From Actinoplanes derwentensis (GTDB taxonomy: Bacteria > Actinomycetota > Actinomycetes > Mycobacteriales > Micromonosporaceae): a stretch of DNA of 64,000 bases. Where the stretch lies: positions 6,627,001 to 6,691,000 of the forward strand of contig NZ_LT629758.1 of assembly GCF_900104725.1 (NCBI RefSeq), written 5' to 3'. The position numbers were made by a program, and so were the translations under genes. Below are positions 36,731 through 45,737 of the stretch, one piece after another. A model generated the notes under the pieces. The model saw nothing but the letters and a program-made list of their open reading frames with translations, did no database searches and was not told the origin of the DNA. The number at the start of each line of letters is the position of its first letter. Position 1 is the first letter of the stretch.

Positions 36731-38707
36731 TTCCACCAGGTCAGCCGGCGTGGTGACCGGACGGTCGCAGACGAACCCGCGGCAGACGTAGGCCGTGGCG
36801 GCGCCGTCGCGCAACGGCCGGTCCGCCAGCAGCGGAACCCCGGCCCGATCCGGCTCGCCGACCACGATCACCGAGCCACCGGGCGCATGCCGGAAAGCCG
36901 CCGCCACCAGCGGATCCGCCGGATCGGTGGTAGCCACAGCGATCTCGAACGGCCCGGCGAGAGCCGCCTCGGCGACGGTCGCCGCATATCCGGCGAACCG
37001 CGGATGCCCACTGACCAGCGGCCCGAGCGTGGCCAGCGCCGCGTCGGCCGCCTCCCGATAGGCGGTCTCCCCGCTCAGCGCGGCGTAGCCGACGAGAGCC
37101 GCGCAGACCGCCGACGCCCCCGACGGCGTGGCGTTGTCGGTCGGGTCGGCGGGCCGGGTGAGCAACTTCTCCGCGTCGTCGGCGGTGTCGTAGAACCCGC
37201 CCTTCCCAGTCGGAAAGTGCGCCAGCGCCACGTCCAGCAATTCCCGGGCCAGATCGAGCCAGCGCGGCTCAGCGGTCACCTGGTACACGGCGAGGAAGGC
37301 CTCGGCCACACACCCGTAGTCCTCCAGCACCCCGGCGGGCTCCCCCACCACCCCGTCCCGGGAGACCCGGCGCAGCCGCCCGCCGACCAGATGCCGATCA
37401 GCAAGCACTTCGGCCAGCGTGATCGCCGCCGCGCGCGAGGACACGGAACCGGTGAGGATGCCGTGCTCAGCCAGGGCGGTGATCGCCAGCCCGTTCCAGG
37501 AGGCGACCACCTTGTCGTCCCGGCCCGGCTGGGGACGCTCCGCCCGGGCGCCCAGCAGACGCTGCCGGACGTCACGCCAGCGTTCGACAAGTGCCGGATC
37601 CGCCTCGTCGATGTCCCGGGCCAGCACCAGGACACTCGTCCCGTGTTCGAACGTGCCCGCCGCGGTGACCCGGAACAGGTCGGCGGCCCACTTCCCGTCG
37701 TCGTCGCCCAGCGTCTCGATCAGCTGCGCGGGCGTCCACGCATAGGTCAGCCCTTCGACACCCGAGGTGTCGGCGTCCAGCGCCGAGGCGAGACCGCCCT
37801 CCGGGGTACCGAGGTCACGCAGCAGGAAGGCGGCGGTCTCGTCAGCGATGCGGCGCGCGAAGACATCACCGGTGAGACGCCACAACTGGGTGTACGCCCG
37901 GAGCAGCAGCGCATTGTCGTACAGCATCTTCTCGAAGTGCGGCACGACCCAACGGGCATCCACTGAATACCGGGCGAACCCACCCGCGAGCTGGTCGTAG
38001 ATGCCACCCCGGCCCATCTGCTCGCAGGCGTGCCGGACGATCTCCAGCGCCTCCGCCGACCCGGTCCGCTCGTAGTGCCGAAGCAGGAACAGCAGGTTCA
38101 TGTGCGGCGGAAACTTGGGTGCCCCACCGAATCCACCGGCCTGCTCGTCCTGCTCCCCCGCCAGCCCGGCAGCCGCCGAGGCGAGGAGTTCCGCCGAGAT
38201 CGGCGCGGTAGGCCCGCCGACGAGCTGCGCCCCGCCCACCGCCTGAACCACCGCGGCTCCCTGCGCGACGATGTCCGCCCGCTGGTCCCGCCAGGCGGTG
38301 GTGACCGATGTCAGCAGCCGCGCGAAGTCATCCTTGCCGAAATAGGTCCCACAGTAGAACGGCTCCCCGTCCGGAGTGGCGAAAACCGTCATCGGCCAGC
38401 CACCCTGCCCGGTCATGGCCTGGGTGGCGGTCATGTAAACGGCGTCAACGTCCGGCCGCTCCTCCCGATCCACCTTGATCGCCACGAACGCACCGTTCAG
38501 CTGAGCAGCGATCCCCTCGTCCTCAAACGACTCGTGAGCCATCACATGACACCAGTGACAGGCCGAGTATCCGACGGAGATCAGAACCGGGACATCCCGG
38601 CGGCGCGCTTCATCGAAGGCCGCCTCTCCCCAGGGCCACCAGTCGACGGGATTGTCCTTGTGCTGCAACAGATAGGGCGACGTTGCACTGCCGAGCCGGT
38701 TGGCCAT
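36707..38707 (-). CDS. DUF255 thioredoxin-domain protein (YyaL/SPATA20 type)
   Basis: 666 residues. The N-terminal DUF255 thioredoxin-like domain has [22 protein letters not shown] (a CxxC-type pair), HESFED and [11 protein letters not shown]. The remaining 500 residues form an alpha-helical barrel-like region with repeated GG motifs ([27 protein letters not shown]) as in cellobiose-epimerase-like folds. The ATG at 38707 has AGGAGT upstream and matches the conserved N-terminus, so the longer upstream frame is rejected. The family is widespread, and a precise reaction is not established to my knowledge. The 3' end carries the tandem repeat described at 36635. Confidence 0.9.
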   Translation of the reverse strand: MANRLGSATSPYLLQHKDNPVDWWPWGEAAFDEARRRDVPVLISVGYSACHWCHVMAHESFEDEGIAAQLNGAFVAIKVDREERPDVDAVYMTATQAMTGQGGWPMTVFATPDGEPFYCGTYFGKDDFARLLTSVTTAWRDQRADIVAQGAAVVQAVGGAQLVGGPTAPISAELLASAAAGLAGEQDEQAGGFGGAPKFPPHMNLLFLLRHYERTGSAEALEIVRHACEQMGRGGIYDQLAGGFARYSVDARWVVPHFEKMLYDNALLLRAYTQLWRLTGDVFARRIADETAAFLLRDLGTPEGGLASALDADTSGVEGLTYAWTPAQLIETLGDDDGKWAADLFRVTAAGTFEHGTSVLVLARDIDEADPALVERWRDVRQRLLGARAERPQPGRDDKVVASWNGLAITALAEHGILTGSVSSRAAAITLAEVLADRHLVGGRLRRVSRDGVVGEPAGVLEDYGCVAEAFLAVYQVTAEPRWLDLARELLDVALAHFPTGKGGFYDTADDAEKLLTRPADPTDNATPSGASAVCAALVGYAALSGETAYREAADAALATLGPLVSGHPRFAGYAATVAEAALAGPFEIAVATTDPADPLVAAAFRHAPGGSVIVVGEPDRAGVPLLADRPLRDGAATAYVCRGFVCDRPVTTPADLVERLRDHAG

Positions 38708-38919
38708 CCCTGCCACTCCTGATCTTGACGTTCGTGGGTTGGGGGGCGGTCCCGTAGTTCCATTCAATCCACGAGTTAATCACACGAGTTTCTCGACGGC
38801 TCGATTTACCGGTCGCCACACCAGGGTGCGAGTTTCACCCGGTTTTACGGTCTCGCTGCACGGCTCCTTCCGCCTCGACACCCTCCTGGACTGGAAGGAC
38901 CGCATCCTGGCAAGCGGAG

Positions 38920-39321
38920 TTGTACGCACCCGATGCCAACAGCCGCCAGTGGATCATCCGGTTCAAATCCAACGAGACGGGCCAGTGGGAGTGGACGACC
39001 CGGAACGCGGATGACGAGACCGAAGCCCGGGAGATCTTCGCCGCGACCGAGAAGTACCTGGACGGCAACGGCCACGTCCCGGCGAGGACAGTCGAAGCGG
39101 TGGCCGGGCTGTCCGCACCATCGAGGGCCGCGAGTCCAAACTCCGTCGGCGCATCCGCCCCGTCATCGGAGACGTTCCGGCAGGTAGGTGGCGGGCGGTC
39201 ATCGATCACGCGCGCCAGACGGTCAACTCCGCCGCGGGCCTGCAGGACGTACGGTCGATGTTGTCGGCCATGCGCGTGAATGAGTCCGGCGTGAGCCGGG
39301 CCACCCGATTAACCTTCGAAG
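38920..39321 (+). pseudogene. Remnant of an integrase-like N-terminal region
   Basis: One frame reads YAPDANSRQWIIRFKSN then TTRNADDETEAREIFAATEKYLDGNG, resembling the arm-binding N-terminus of actinobacterial tyrosine recombinases. Near 39110 the similarity moves to another frame (IEGRESKLRRRIRPVIGDV then AGRWRAVIDHARQTVNS), which looks like the core-binding helical domain. No catalytic domain follows. I read it as a frameshifted, truncated integrase fragment. The preceding bases 38708-38919 show no gene. No attachment repeat was seen beside it. The family assignment rests on visual similarity only. Confidence 0.4.
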
Positions 39322-39681
39322 ATGAAGCTCAAGATGCCGAGCCGGGTGCAGTGGCTGATGATCGCGGCCGTGGCGGTGGCGATCGTGCTGGTCATGGGCA
39401 ACCGGGACCGGTCCGCCGAGCCCGAGGCCGCGGGCCGGCTTGACGACGCGGCGAAGACCACCTGCGACTCGTTCGCCAAGAGCTATCCCGGCGCCAAGAC
39501 CAAGACCGCCCGGCTGGCTCTGGCCGACCGGACGCTCGCCTCCTCGGCGCGCACCGACAACGACGCCATCTCGAAGCGGGCCGGCGACCTGGGCCGTAAC
39601 GCCGACGACGGGGCGACGTGGAAGTCCAGTGCGGACGCCCTCATCGGCGCCTGCCAGAACGCCGGGTGGACCACCCCATGA
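39322..39681 (+). CDS. Small membrane-anchored or exported protein, unknown function
   Basis: 119 residues. An N-terminal signal-anchor (VQWLMIAAVAVAIVLVMG, residues 9-26) precedes a hydrophilic helical region with two Cys (TTCDSF near 48 and GACQNAG near 112) that could form a disulfide outside the membrane. The ribosome site is weak, and a second ATG lies four codons in. The gene is convergent with the DUF3455 gene with only 28 bases between them. I do not recognise the family. Confidence 0.6.
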   Translation: MKLKMPSRVQWLMIAAVAVAIVLVMGNRDRSAEPEAAGRLDDAAKTTCDSFAKSYPGAKTKTARLALADRTLASSARTDNDAISKRAGDLGRNADDGATWKSSADALIGACQNAGWTTP

Positions 39682-39709
39682 TCGCAAGCGGTCCACCCCG
39701 GACGTGCGG

Positions 39710-40318
39710 TCAGGCGGCGGCGGGAGCGTCCCAGAAGACGTAGACCGCGCCGTACTTCACCTTGACGACCTGGCCGGCCGTGCAGGTGCCGGCCGGTGCG
39801 ACGCCGCCGGAGGTGCGGAGCCGGCTGATGAAGTCGGCCTTGCCGAGGATGCCGGTGCCGGTGTGGCTGTTGATCGTCAGCAGCAGCTCGGGGATGGTGC
39901 CGGCCTTGTCCACGGCGGCGGTCTTGGTCGCGGTGACCAGCGACTTGTCCCGCAGCGACTGCCAGCTCGGGCCGCCGAAGTGGTGGATCCGGCCGCCGGT
40001 GCCGACGAGCTGCGCCTCCGGAGTGGAGCCAGCGGTGTAACCACCGGTCGCGGCACCCGCCGCGACGACGCAGGTGTAGTTCTGGGTGCCGTCGGTCACG
40101 ACGTAGGCGCCGATCGGCCGGGAACCCTTGGGCGGCTTGATCGCGGCCGCGATGCCCGGGATGGACACGGCGCGGGCGTCGGCCCCGACCGCAGCGGGGG
40201 CGACCGGCGCGGTCTCGGCCGCGGAGGCGTTGAAGGTGACGGTGCCGATTCCGGCGACGACCGCCGCCATCCCGATGCCGGCGAGCGCGCGCACACGGGA
40301 ACGTTTGGTGTTGAGCAT
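39710..40318 (-). CDS. Secreted DUF3455 protein
   Basis: 202 residues. The ATG at 40318 has a GGGGGGA ribosome site and begins a clear signal peptide (KRSRVRALAGIGMAAVVAG, then ASAAE as cleavage region). The mature part has GAYVVTDGTQNYTCVV, TPEAQLVG, HHFGGPSWQS, INSHTGTGILGKADFISRL and KVKYGAVYVFWDA, the pattern of DUF3455 proteins found in fungi and actinobacteria. The function is not known. The 188 bases upstream, towards 40507, show no gene. Confidence 0.85.
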   Translation of the reverse strand: MLNTKRSRVRALAGIGMAAVVAGIGTVTFNASAAETAPVAPAAVGADARAVSIPGIAAAIKPPKGSRPIGAYVVTDGTQNYTCVVAAGAATGGYTAGSTPEAQLVGTGGRIHHFGGPSWQSLRDKSLVTATKTAAVDKAGTIPELLLTINSHTGTGILGKADFISRLRTSGGVAPAGTCTAGQVVKVKYGAVYVFWDAPAAA

Positions 40319-40506
40319 GAGATTTCCCCCCTGGGAATCTGGTGGGCGGGCTGGAGCGGCCCGCCGACCCGATTCACGGGGCCGATCAGGAAACAGATCA
40401 AGATCAATCAACTATTGGTACGTTCGGGCCATACCGATTGCCCGAAAGTATGATTACCGACCGGTAAGCAACCGATTCACGTTTGCCACGACAAGTGGAC
40501 AAAAGC

Positions 40507-43005
40507 TCAGGAAGCCCCGTCGGTACGGAGTTGCTTGACGTTCGACGGAGCCGACCGGGCCAGCTGTGTCAGGGCCTGCACGATCTTGTCGGCGGGCATC
40601 GGCTTGCAGAAGTGGTAACCCTGCGCGGACGGGCAGCCCAGCGCGATCAGAGCGGCCCGCTGTTCGATCGTCTCGATGCCCTCGGCCACCACCCGCACCC
40701 CCAGCCGGGCACCCAGCTCGACCGCGCCACGGACCACCGCGCCGGCCGCCGCCGAGTCGATCATCTCGTCCACGAAGGACCGGTCGATCTTGATCTCGTC
40801 GACCGGCATCCGGGTGACCGACGACAACGACGAGAACCCGGTGCCGAAGTCGTCCAGCGACACCTGCACCCCGGACGCGCGCAACCGGGCCAGCACCTCG
40901 TCCACGATGTCCTGCTCACTGACCGCCACCGATTCGGTGATCTCCAGGACCAACCGCGAAGCGGGCGTACGGTGCCGGCGCAGCGCTTCGGTGACCTGCG
41001 CCGGGAACGTCGGGTCGGTGAGACTGCGCGCCGACACGTTGACCGAGACCGGCACCTCGATCCCGCTCGCCGTCCAGTCCGCGGCCGAGGCCAGCGCCAG
41101 GTCGAGCACCCGCCGGGTGAACGGGATGAGCAGCTCGCTGCGCTCCACCAGCGGCAGGAACTCGCCCGGCGACAGGTGGCCACGCCGCGGGTGCCGCCAG
41201 CGGACCAGTGCCTCCACTCCGGTCGGTTCGGCGGTGACCAGGTCGACGGCGGGTTGCAGGTGCAACAGGATCTGGTCGTCGACGGCGAACGCGTCCTGCA
41301 GGTCGGCGAGCAGGGCCAGCCGATCGGTGTTGCTGACGTCCTGACCGCTGTCGTACGTCCCGACGGTGATGCCCATCTCCTTGGCACCGCCGACCGCCAG
41401 CGAGGCCCGGCGCAGCAGCTCACCCACTTCGGACTCGCCGGCCGGGGAGACGGCCACCCCGACGGTCACCTCGATGGAGAGCCGGACCCCGGCCACCTCC
41501 ATCGGCAGGCGGAGCTGTTCGACCAGTTCCCGGGCCCGGCGCAGGGCCGTCGGCAGCGAGTTGGGTTCGCCGTGCCGCCAGGCCGCCGAGTCGATGAGCG
41601 TGGCGACCGGGACGAGCAGGGCGAACTCGTCGTCCCCGGTGCGCGCGACCAGTTCGCCACCGCGGGCCAGGTCGGTGAGCCGTTCGCCGATCAGTCGCAG
41701 CACCTCGTCGCCGCCGGCGTGCCCGAGGGTGCTGTTGACCTCCCGGAAGCCGACGATGTCGAGCAGCAGCAGCGCCACGGGCTGGGCCCGGTCGAGCGAG
41801 CGCAGCAGCGGATCACCCTCCGAACCCAGCGCGGTCCGGTTGATCAGCCCGGTGAGCGGGTCGTGCACCCGGAAGTGGGCGGCGGCCGAGTCCAGGTCGG
41901 CGATGTGCTGATGGGTGGCGGCGTCGCGCAGGGCACCGGCCAGGGCCTCGCCGTACGCCGCGATGGCCGCCTCGTCACGCGGGACCGGCAGGCCGGGCTC
42001 GCCGAGCCAGACGGTGAGCTCACCGACCGGGCGGCCGGCCACCGTCATGCTGCGGGTGATCGCCGGGCCGGAGCGGGTGCCGGAGACACCTTCGAGGCCG
42101 GGTCCGTCCTGGGCGTAGCGCCGCCGGCCGTGGCCGGTGCGGACCTCCAGCTCGGCCCGCCGGGCACCGAAGACGTCCAGGGCACCGCGCAGGCCGGCCC
42201 GGGCCACTTCGGCCTCGCTGAAGCCGGGCAGCCGGGCGGTGGCGGCGGCGTACGCCTCCCACATCCGGCGTTCCTCGGCGGCGCGCAGGTGGAAGCGGTA
42301 GGTGCGGTGCAGCAGCCACAGCACCGGACCGAAGGCGAGCAGCCAGAGCGGCTCCCGGACCAGCGCGTAGACGGCCAGGACACCGACGATCACGTTGCCG
42401 ACCGACATCGGCAGCTTGGCGTAGAGCACCCGCGCGGCGATCTGGCCGGGCTGGGCGTCGCGGTGCAGCATCAGGGTCAGCACGACCAGTCCGAAGGTGA
42501 TCGCCAGGTAGGTGCCCGCGCCGGCCGCCAGGGCCAGCGGGAGCCGGGCGCTGTGCACCGGGACGTCCCCGGCCAGCAGCGAGGTGACCAGCGCCGCTCC
42601 GGCGACACCGAGCGTCATCGAGGCGACCAGGTGCACGATCTCGGCGGCGTTGCGCAGCCCGGTGAGCCAGGCGAGCAGCAGCCAGGCGGCTCCGGTGCCG
42701 GCCAGGGTGGCGGCGGGAAGCCAGCCCGCCGGGGCGACCACGAAACCGACCACGACGGCCGCCTCGGCCCAGCTGACCGAGATCGCGTCCGGCCCGAGAC
42801 GGAACCGGAGGCCGGCGAGCTGGGCGATGGCGGCGAGCACCGCGGCGACGCAGACCCCGTCGATCGGGGAGAGCGGGCGGCCACTCACCTCGGGCACCGG
42901 CTGAAGGGCGCCGAGGACCACGGCTGCGGCGGCGGCGATCACCACCACGACGGTGAGGATGCGGACCGGGCGGGGGTTCCGCCACCATTCCCGGAGGGCG
43001 TTCAC
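40507..43005 (-). CDS. Membrane GGDEF-EAL protein, probable c-di-GMP phosphodiesterase
   Basis: About 832 residues from the GTG at 43005. The N-terminal 220 residues contain about eight membrane segments. A GGDEF domain follows (HDPLTGLINRTAL, LLLDIVGF, GHAGGDEVLRLI), but its signature is RTGDDEF, with Asp for the second Gly, so cyclase activity is doubtful. The C-terminal EAL domain keeps EALVRW, the Glu in EITES, DDFGTGFSS, the Lys in IKIDRSF and VAEGIE, so c-di-GMP hydrolysis is likely. The degenerate GGDEF may serve as a GTP-sensing regulatory part. GTG 43005 is preceded by GGAGCGG; a longer upstream frame exists but lacks family features. Confidence 0.88.
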   Translation of the reverse strand: MNALREWWRNPRPVRILTVVVVIAAAAAVVLGALQPVPEVSGRPLSPIDGVCVAAVLAAIAQLAGLRFRLGPDAISVSWAEAAVVVGFVVAPAGWLPAATLAGTGAAWLLLAWLTGLRNAAEIVHLVASMTLGVAGAALVTSLLAGDVPVHSARLPLALAAGAGTYLAITFGLVVLTLMLHRDAQPGQIAARVLYAKLPMSVGNVIVGVLAVYALVREPLWLLAFGPVLWLLHRTYRFHLRAAEERRMWEAYAAATARLPGFSEAEVARAGLRGALDVFGARRAELEVRTGHGRRRYAQDGPGLEGVSGTRSGPAITRSMTVAGRPVGELTVWLGEPGLPVPRDEAAIAAYGEALAGALRDAATHQHIADLDSAAAHFRVHDPLTGLINRTALGSEGDPLLRSLDRAQPVALLLLDIVGFREVNSTLGHAGGDEVLRLIGERLTDLARGGELVARTGDDEFALLVPVATLIDSAAWRHGEPNSLPTALRRARELVEQLRLPMEVAGVRLSIEVTVGVAVSPAGESEVGELLRRASLAVGGAKEMGITVGTYDSGQDVSNTDRLALLADLQDAFAVDDQILLHLQPAVDLVTAEPTGVEALVRWRHPRRGHLSPGEFLPLVERSELLIPFTRRVLDLALASAADWTASGIEVPVSVNVSARSLTDPTFPAQVTEALRRHRTPASRLVLEITESVAVSEQDIVDEVLARLRASGVQVSLDDFGTGFSSLSSVTRMPVDEIKIDRSFVDEMIDSAAAGAVVRGAVELGARLGVRVVAEGIETIEQRAALIALGCPSAQGYHFCKPMPADKIVQALTQLARSAPSNVKQLRTDGAS

Positions 43006-43248
43006 GAGACCGCTCCGCGGTGCACGGCCCGGTGCACATCTGTCTGCACGTGCATCTCGGTTACGGAGAGTTTGCGCCGGACAGTGTGCATGTCGGCGCC
43101 CCCTTCCGCGCAGGGTCCAGGGACGGTGCAGTCCCCGGCGGAAGGCTAAATCAATCCCGCAGAACGCAACAGGGCTTGACGGGGCCGAGACGGACACACT
43201 CGCCGCGCGACGGCCCAAACCACCCGGCGCGGGCGAGGGCCGAAACGG

Positions 43249-43599
43249 TCAGGACCGCTCCGCGCCGCTACCGGCCGCGGATCCGCTCGGTTCGTCGCGC
43301 ACGCCCGCGACCTCGGCATCCTCGGCCTGAGCAGCGGTCTCCGATCGACCGGGCTCGACCTCCGCGGCCGTTGCGGCGGCGGATCGCTCCGGACCGTCGC
43401 CGGTCCGGGCGATCTCTGCCACACGTTCGCGCTCGCCCGCAACCTCAAAACTGTCGGGAAGCCGACGAATGCGCTTGTTCATGTTGCGGATCAACAGAAC
43501 CGTCGCCACACACATGAGGACGATGAGGAACAGCCCCATCGGGCCGGCCAGGCCGCCCGATCGGGTGTCGCCGAAGTTGTTGACCGCAAATAAGTCCAC
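43249..43599 (-). CDS. Small single-span membrane protein next to mca
   Basis: About 116 residues from GTG 43599. It begins DLFAVNNFGDTRSGGLAGP and has one membrane segment (GLFLIVLMCVATVLLI, about 20-36), then a basic stop-transfer (RNMNKRIRRLP) and an acidic, Ala-rich disordered tail. A short membrane protein beside mca is seen in mycobacteria (next to the mca-greA genes), which supports it as a real gene. Its function is unknown. It follows the mca stop by 16 bases on the same strand and is probably co-transcribed. The 243 bases from here to the GGDEF-EAL gene hold nothing recognised. Confidence 0.65.
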   Translation of the reverse strand: MDLFAVNNFGDTRSGGLAGPMGLFLIVLMCVATVLLIRNMNKRIRRLPDSFEVAGERERVAEIARTGDGPERSAAATAAEVEPGRSETAAQAEDAEVAGVRDEPSGSAAGSGAERS

Positions 43600-43615
43600 G
43601 CCTGAAGGGTACTGC

Positions 43616-44497
43616 TCAGTGGGCGTCGGCCTTCTCGCGGATCCCCGCGAACAGGTCGGACTCCGGAATCGGGCTGTCGACGAACGAGCGGGCGAGCTCG
43701 AAGTCCTCGGTGGGCCACACCTTCTGCTGCATCTCCAGCGGGATGTGGAACCAGAACCCGTCCGGGTCGACCTGAGTGGCGTGCGCGCGCAACGCGTCGT
43801 CACGAACAGAGAAGTACTCTCCGCATTCGACCCGGGTGGTGAGCTTGTCGCCCCGGTCCTGCCGCTCCGACCACTTCTCCAGCCACTCCGCGTACGGCGA
43901 CTCCAGGCCCGCCGCGAGCATCCCCTCGTGCAGGGCGAGCATCCGCGACCGGGTCCAGCCGGAGTTGTAGTACAGCTTCGACGGCTGCCACGGCTCGCCC
44001 AGCTCCGGGTAGAGCTCCGGGTCCCCGGCCGCGTCGAAGGCGACCACCGAGATGTTGTGACACATGATGTGGTCGGGGTGCGGGTAGCCGCCGTTCTCGT
44101 CATAGGTCGTCATGACGTGCGGACGGAACTCGCGGATCAGCTTGATCAGCGGTTTCGCCGCCTCTTTCGGGTCCTGCAGGCCGAAACAGCCCTCCGGCAG
44201 CGGGGGCAGCGGGTCGCCCTCGGGCAGGCCGGAGTCGACGAAGCCGAGCCAGGCCTGATCGACGCCGAGGATCTCGCGCGCCTTGTCCATCTCGGCGCGA
44301 CGGATCTCGGTGATGTTCGCGAGCACCTCCGGCCGGTCCATCTTGGGGTTGAGGACGCTGCCTCGTTCCCCGCCGGTACAGGTGGCGACCAGCACCTGGA
44401 CGCCCTCGGCGACATATTTCGCCATGGCGGCCGCACCCTTGCTCGACTCGTCGTCGGGGTGCGCGTGCACAGTCATCAGACGCAATTGCTCGGCCAC
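43616..44497 (-). CDS. mca: Mycothiol S-conjugate amidase
   Basis: 293 residues from GTG 44497, the usual Mca length. It has the zinc-binding HAHPDDES (11-18), TCTGGERGSVLNP and the downstream HPDH motif, all typical of the MshB/Mca deacetylase family. The C-terminal half (YYNSGWTRSRM, FWFHIPLEMQQKVWPTEDF) is Mca-like rather than MshB. It cleaves mycothiol conjugates so that mercapturates can be exported, a detoxification route of actinobacteria. The start is not certain, since no strong ribosome site is visible and in-frame codons extend further up. It is divergent from DUF4307. Confidence 0.92.
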   Translation of the reverse strand: MAEQLRLMTVHAHPDDESSKGAAAMAKYVAEGVQVLVATCTGGERGSVLNPKMDRPEVLANITEIRRAEMDKAREILGVDQAWLGFVDSGLPEGDPLPPLPEGCFGLQDPKEAAKPLIKLIREFRPHVMTTYDENGGYPHPDHIMCHNISVVAFDAAGDPELYPELGEPWQPSKLYYNSGWTRSRMLALHEGMLAAGLESPYAEWLEKWSERQDRGDKLTTRVECGEYFSVRDDALRAHATQVDPDGFWFHIPLEMQQKVWPTEDFELARSFVDSPIPESDLFAGIREKADAH

Positions 44498-44613
44498 GGT
44501 GTTGAAGATCCTCTCGACCAGGCCTGCCGGAGGCGGGCCGGGATCGGCTGCGAAGATGGAACCCTGCCATTCTTGCCGATCCCACTGACAAGAACTGCAC
44601 GAGAGGGCGACAG

Positions 44614-45033
44614 GTGAGCGAGACGCACGCCACAACACCGGTCTTCCCGCCGGGCCGCTACGGCCGGCGACGTGAAGGTGGGCCCCGCCGACTGCTCCCG
44701 ATCGTGGGGACTCTGGTGTTCGTGCTCGCCCTGGGCGCGGTCACCTGGGGCTACTACGCGCGGTACGGGAACACCGACTACACCGCCGACATCATCGGCT
44801 GGGACGAGCCCTCGGACCGGGAGATGGTGATCGAGTTCCGGGTCCGGGTCCCGGAGGGTGGTGCCGCGACGTGCATGCTGCGGGCCCGCGACTACGACGG
44901 GTTCGAGGTGGGCCGCCGGGCGGTCACCGTTCCGGCCCCGGACGGCGGCGGCTCGGTGGAGGTCCGGGAACCGGTGCCGACCGAGTCGCGGGGTTCGGTG
45001 GGCGACGTGATGGGCTGCCGGGCGGCCGGCTGA
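44614..45033 (+). CDS. DUF4307 membrane protein
   Basis: 139 residues from GTG 44614 with a GAGAGGG-like site. It has a basic N-terminus, one membrane segment (LLPIVGTLVFVLALGAVTWG, residues 27-46) and a C-terminal extracytoplasmic domain with paired Cys (ATCMLRARDYDGFEVG, VMGCRA). It matches the DUF4307 family found between mca and greA in actinobacteria, and the same order occurs here. The function is not known. Some 158 bases follow before greA, with a possible -10 (GGTAAGCT) near 45092 but no clear -35. Confidence 0.87.
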   Translation: MSETHATTPVFPPGRYGRRREGGPRRLLPIVGTLVFVLALGAVTWGYYARYGNTDYTADIIGWDEPSDREMVIEFRVRVPEGGAATCMLRARDYDGFEVGRRAVTVPAPDGGGSVEVREPVPTESRGSVGDVMGCRAAG

Positions 45034-45191
45034 CCCGGCCTCGCCAGGATCCGACAACGTTTCGCCTTCCGGCCGGGGCGCACACCGCTGGTAAGCTTGG
45101 TGATTCGCTGCGTTCAACACCTCACGTTTTCGTCGGGTGTTTCCGCCCCATATGCAGCGTCCTTTGCCCAGTTCCAGCAAGGAGATCGACC

Positions 45192-45686
45192 GTGTCCAGT
45201 TCCGAGGCGCCGAAGACCTGGCTCTCCCAGGACGCTCACGACCGGCTACAGGCCGAACTCGACGAGTTGATCGCCAACCGGCCGGCCGTGTCCGCGGAGA
45301 TCAACGCCCGGCGCGAGGAGGGCGACCTTCGTGAGAACGGCGGCTACCACGCCGCCCGCGAGGAGCAGAGCCGCCAGGAAGGCCGGATCCTGTACTTGAA
45401 GGAGTTCCTGCGCAACTCGGAGATCGGCGAGGTCCAGGCCTCCGACACGATCACCGCGGGCTCGGTCGTGACGATCTACTTCGACGACGACCAGAGTGAC
45501 ACCGAGACCTTCCTGCTCGGTTCCCGGGAGATCTCCTCCACCACGAAACTCACCGTGTACAGCCCCGAGTCGGCGCTGGGCAAGGCCATCCTCGGCGCCC
45601 GCCCCGGCCAGACCGTGACCTACACGGCCCCCAGTGGCGCCGACATCAAGGTCACCGTGGTCGAGTTCGGCCCGTTCGAGGGCTGA
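45192..45686 (+). CDS. greA: Transcription elongation factor GreA
   Basis: 164 residues, standard GreA length. The GTG at 45192 has AAGGAG seven bases upstream. The N-terminal coiled coil (WLSQDAHDRLQAELDELI, ARREEGDLRENGGYHAAREEQ) carries the acidic tip residues that reach into the RNA polymerase channel. The C-terminal domain has ITAGSVVTIYFDDD and SPESALGKAILGARPGQTV. It stimulates transcript cleavage by backtracked polymerase. It is convergent with ilvA across a shared terminator. Confidence 0.97.
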   Translation: MSSSEAPKTWLSQDAHDRLQAELDELIANRPAVSAEINARREEGDLRENGGYHAAREEQSRQEGRILYLKEFLRNSEIGEVQASDTITAGSVVTIYFDDDQSDTETFLLGSREISSTTKLTVYSPESALGKAILGARPGQTVTYTAPSGADIKVTVVEFGPFEG

Positions 45687-45702
45687 TCCCCCTGCACGTC
45701 GA

Positions 45703-45728
45703 GGCCCGCGGCGCCACCGCCGCGGGCC
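45703..45728. terminator. Bidirectional terminator between greA and ilvA
   Basis: GGCCCGCGGCG and CGCCGCGGGCC form a perfect 11-bp stem with a CCAC loop, 16 bases after the greA stop and 9 bases from the ilvA stop. It can serve both convergent genes. Confidence 0.85.
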
Positions 45729-45737
45729 TTCGCACGT

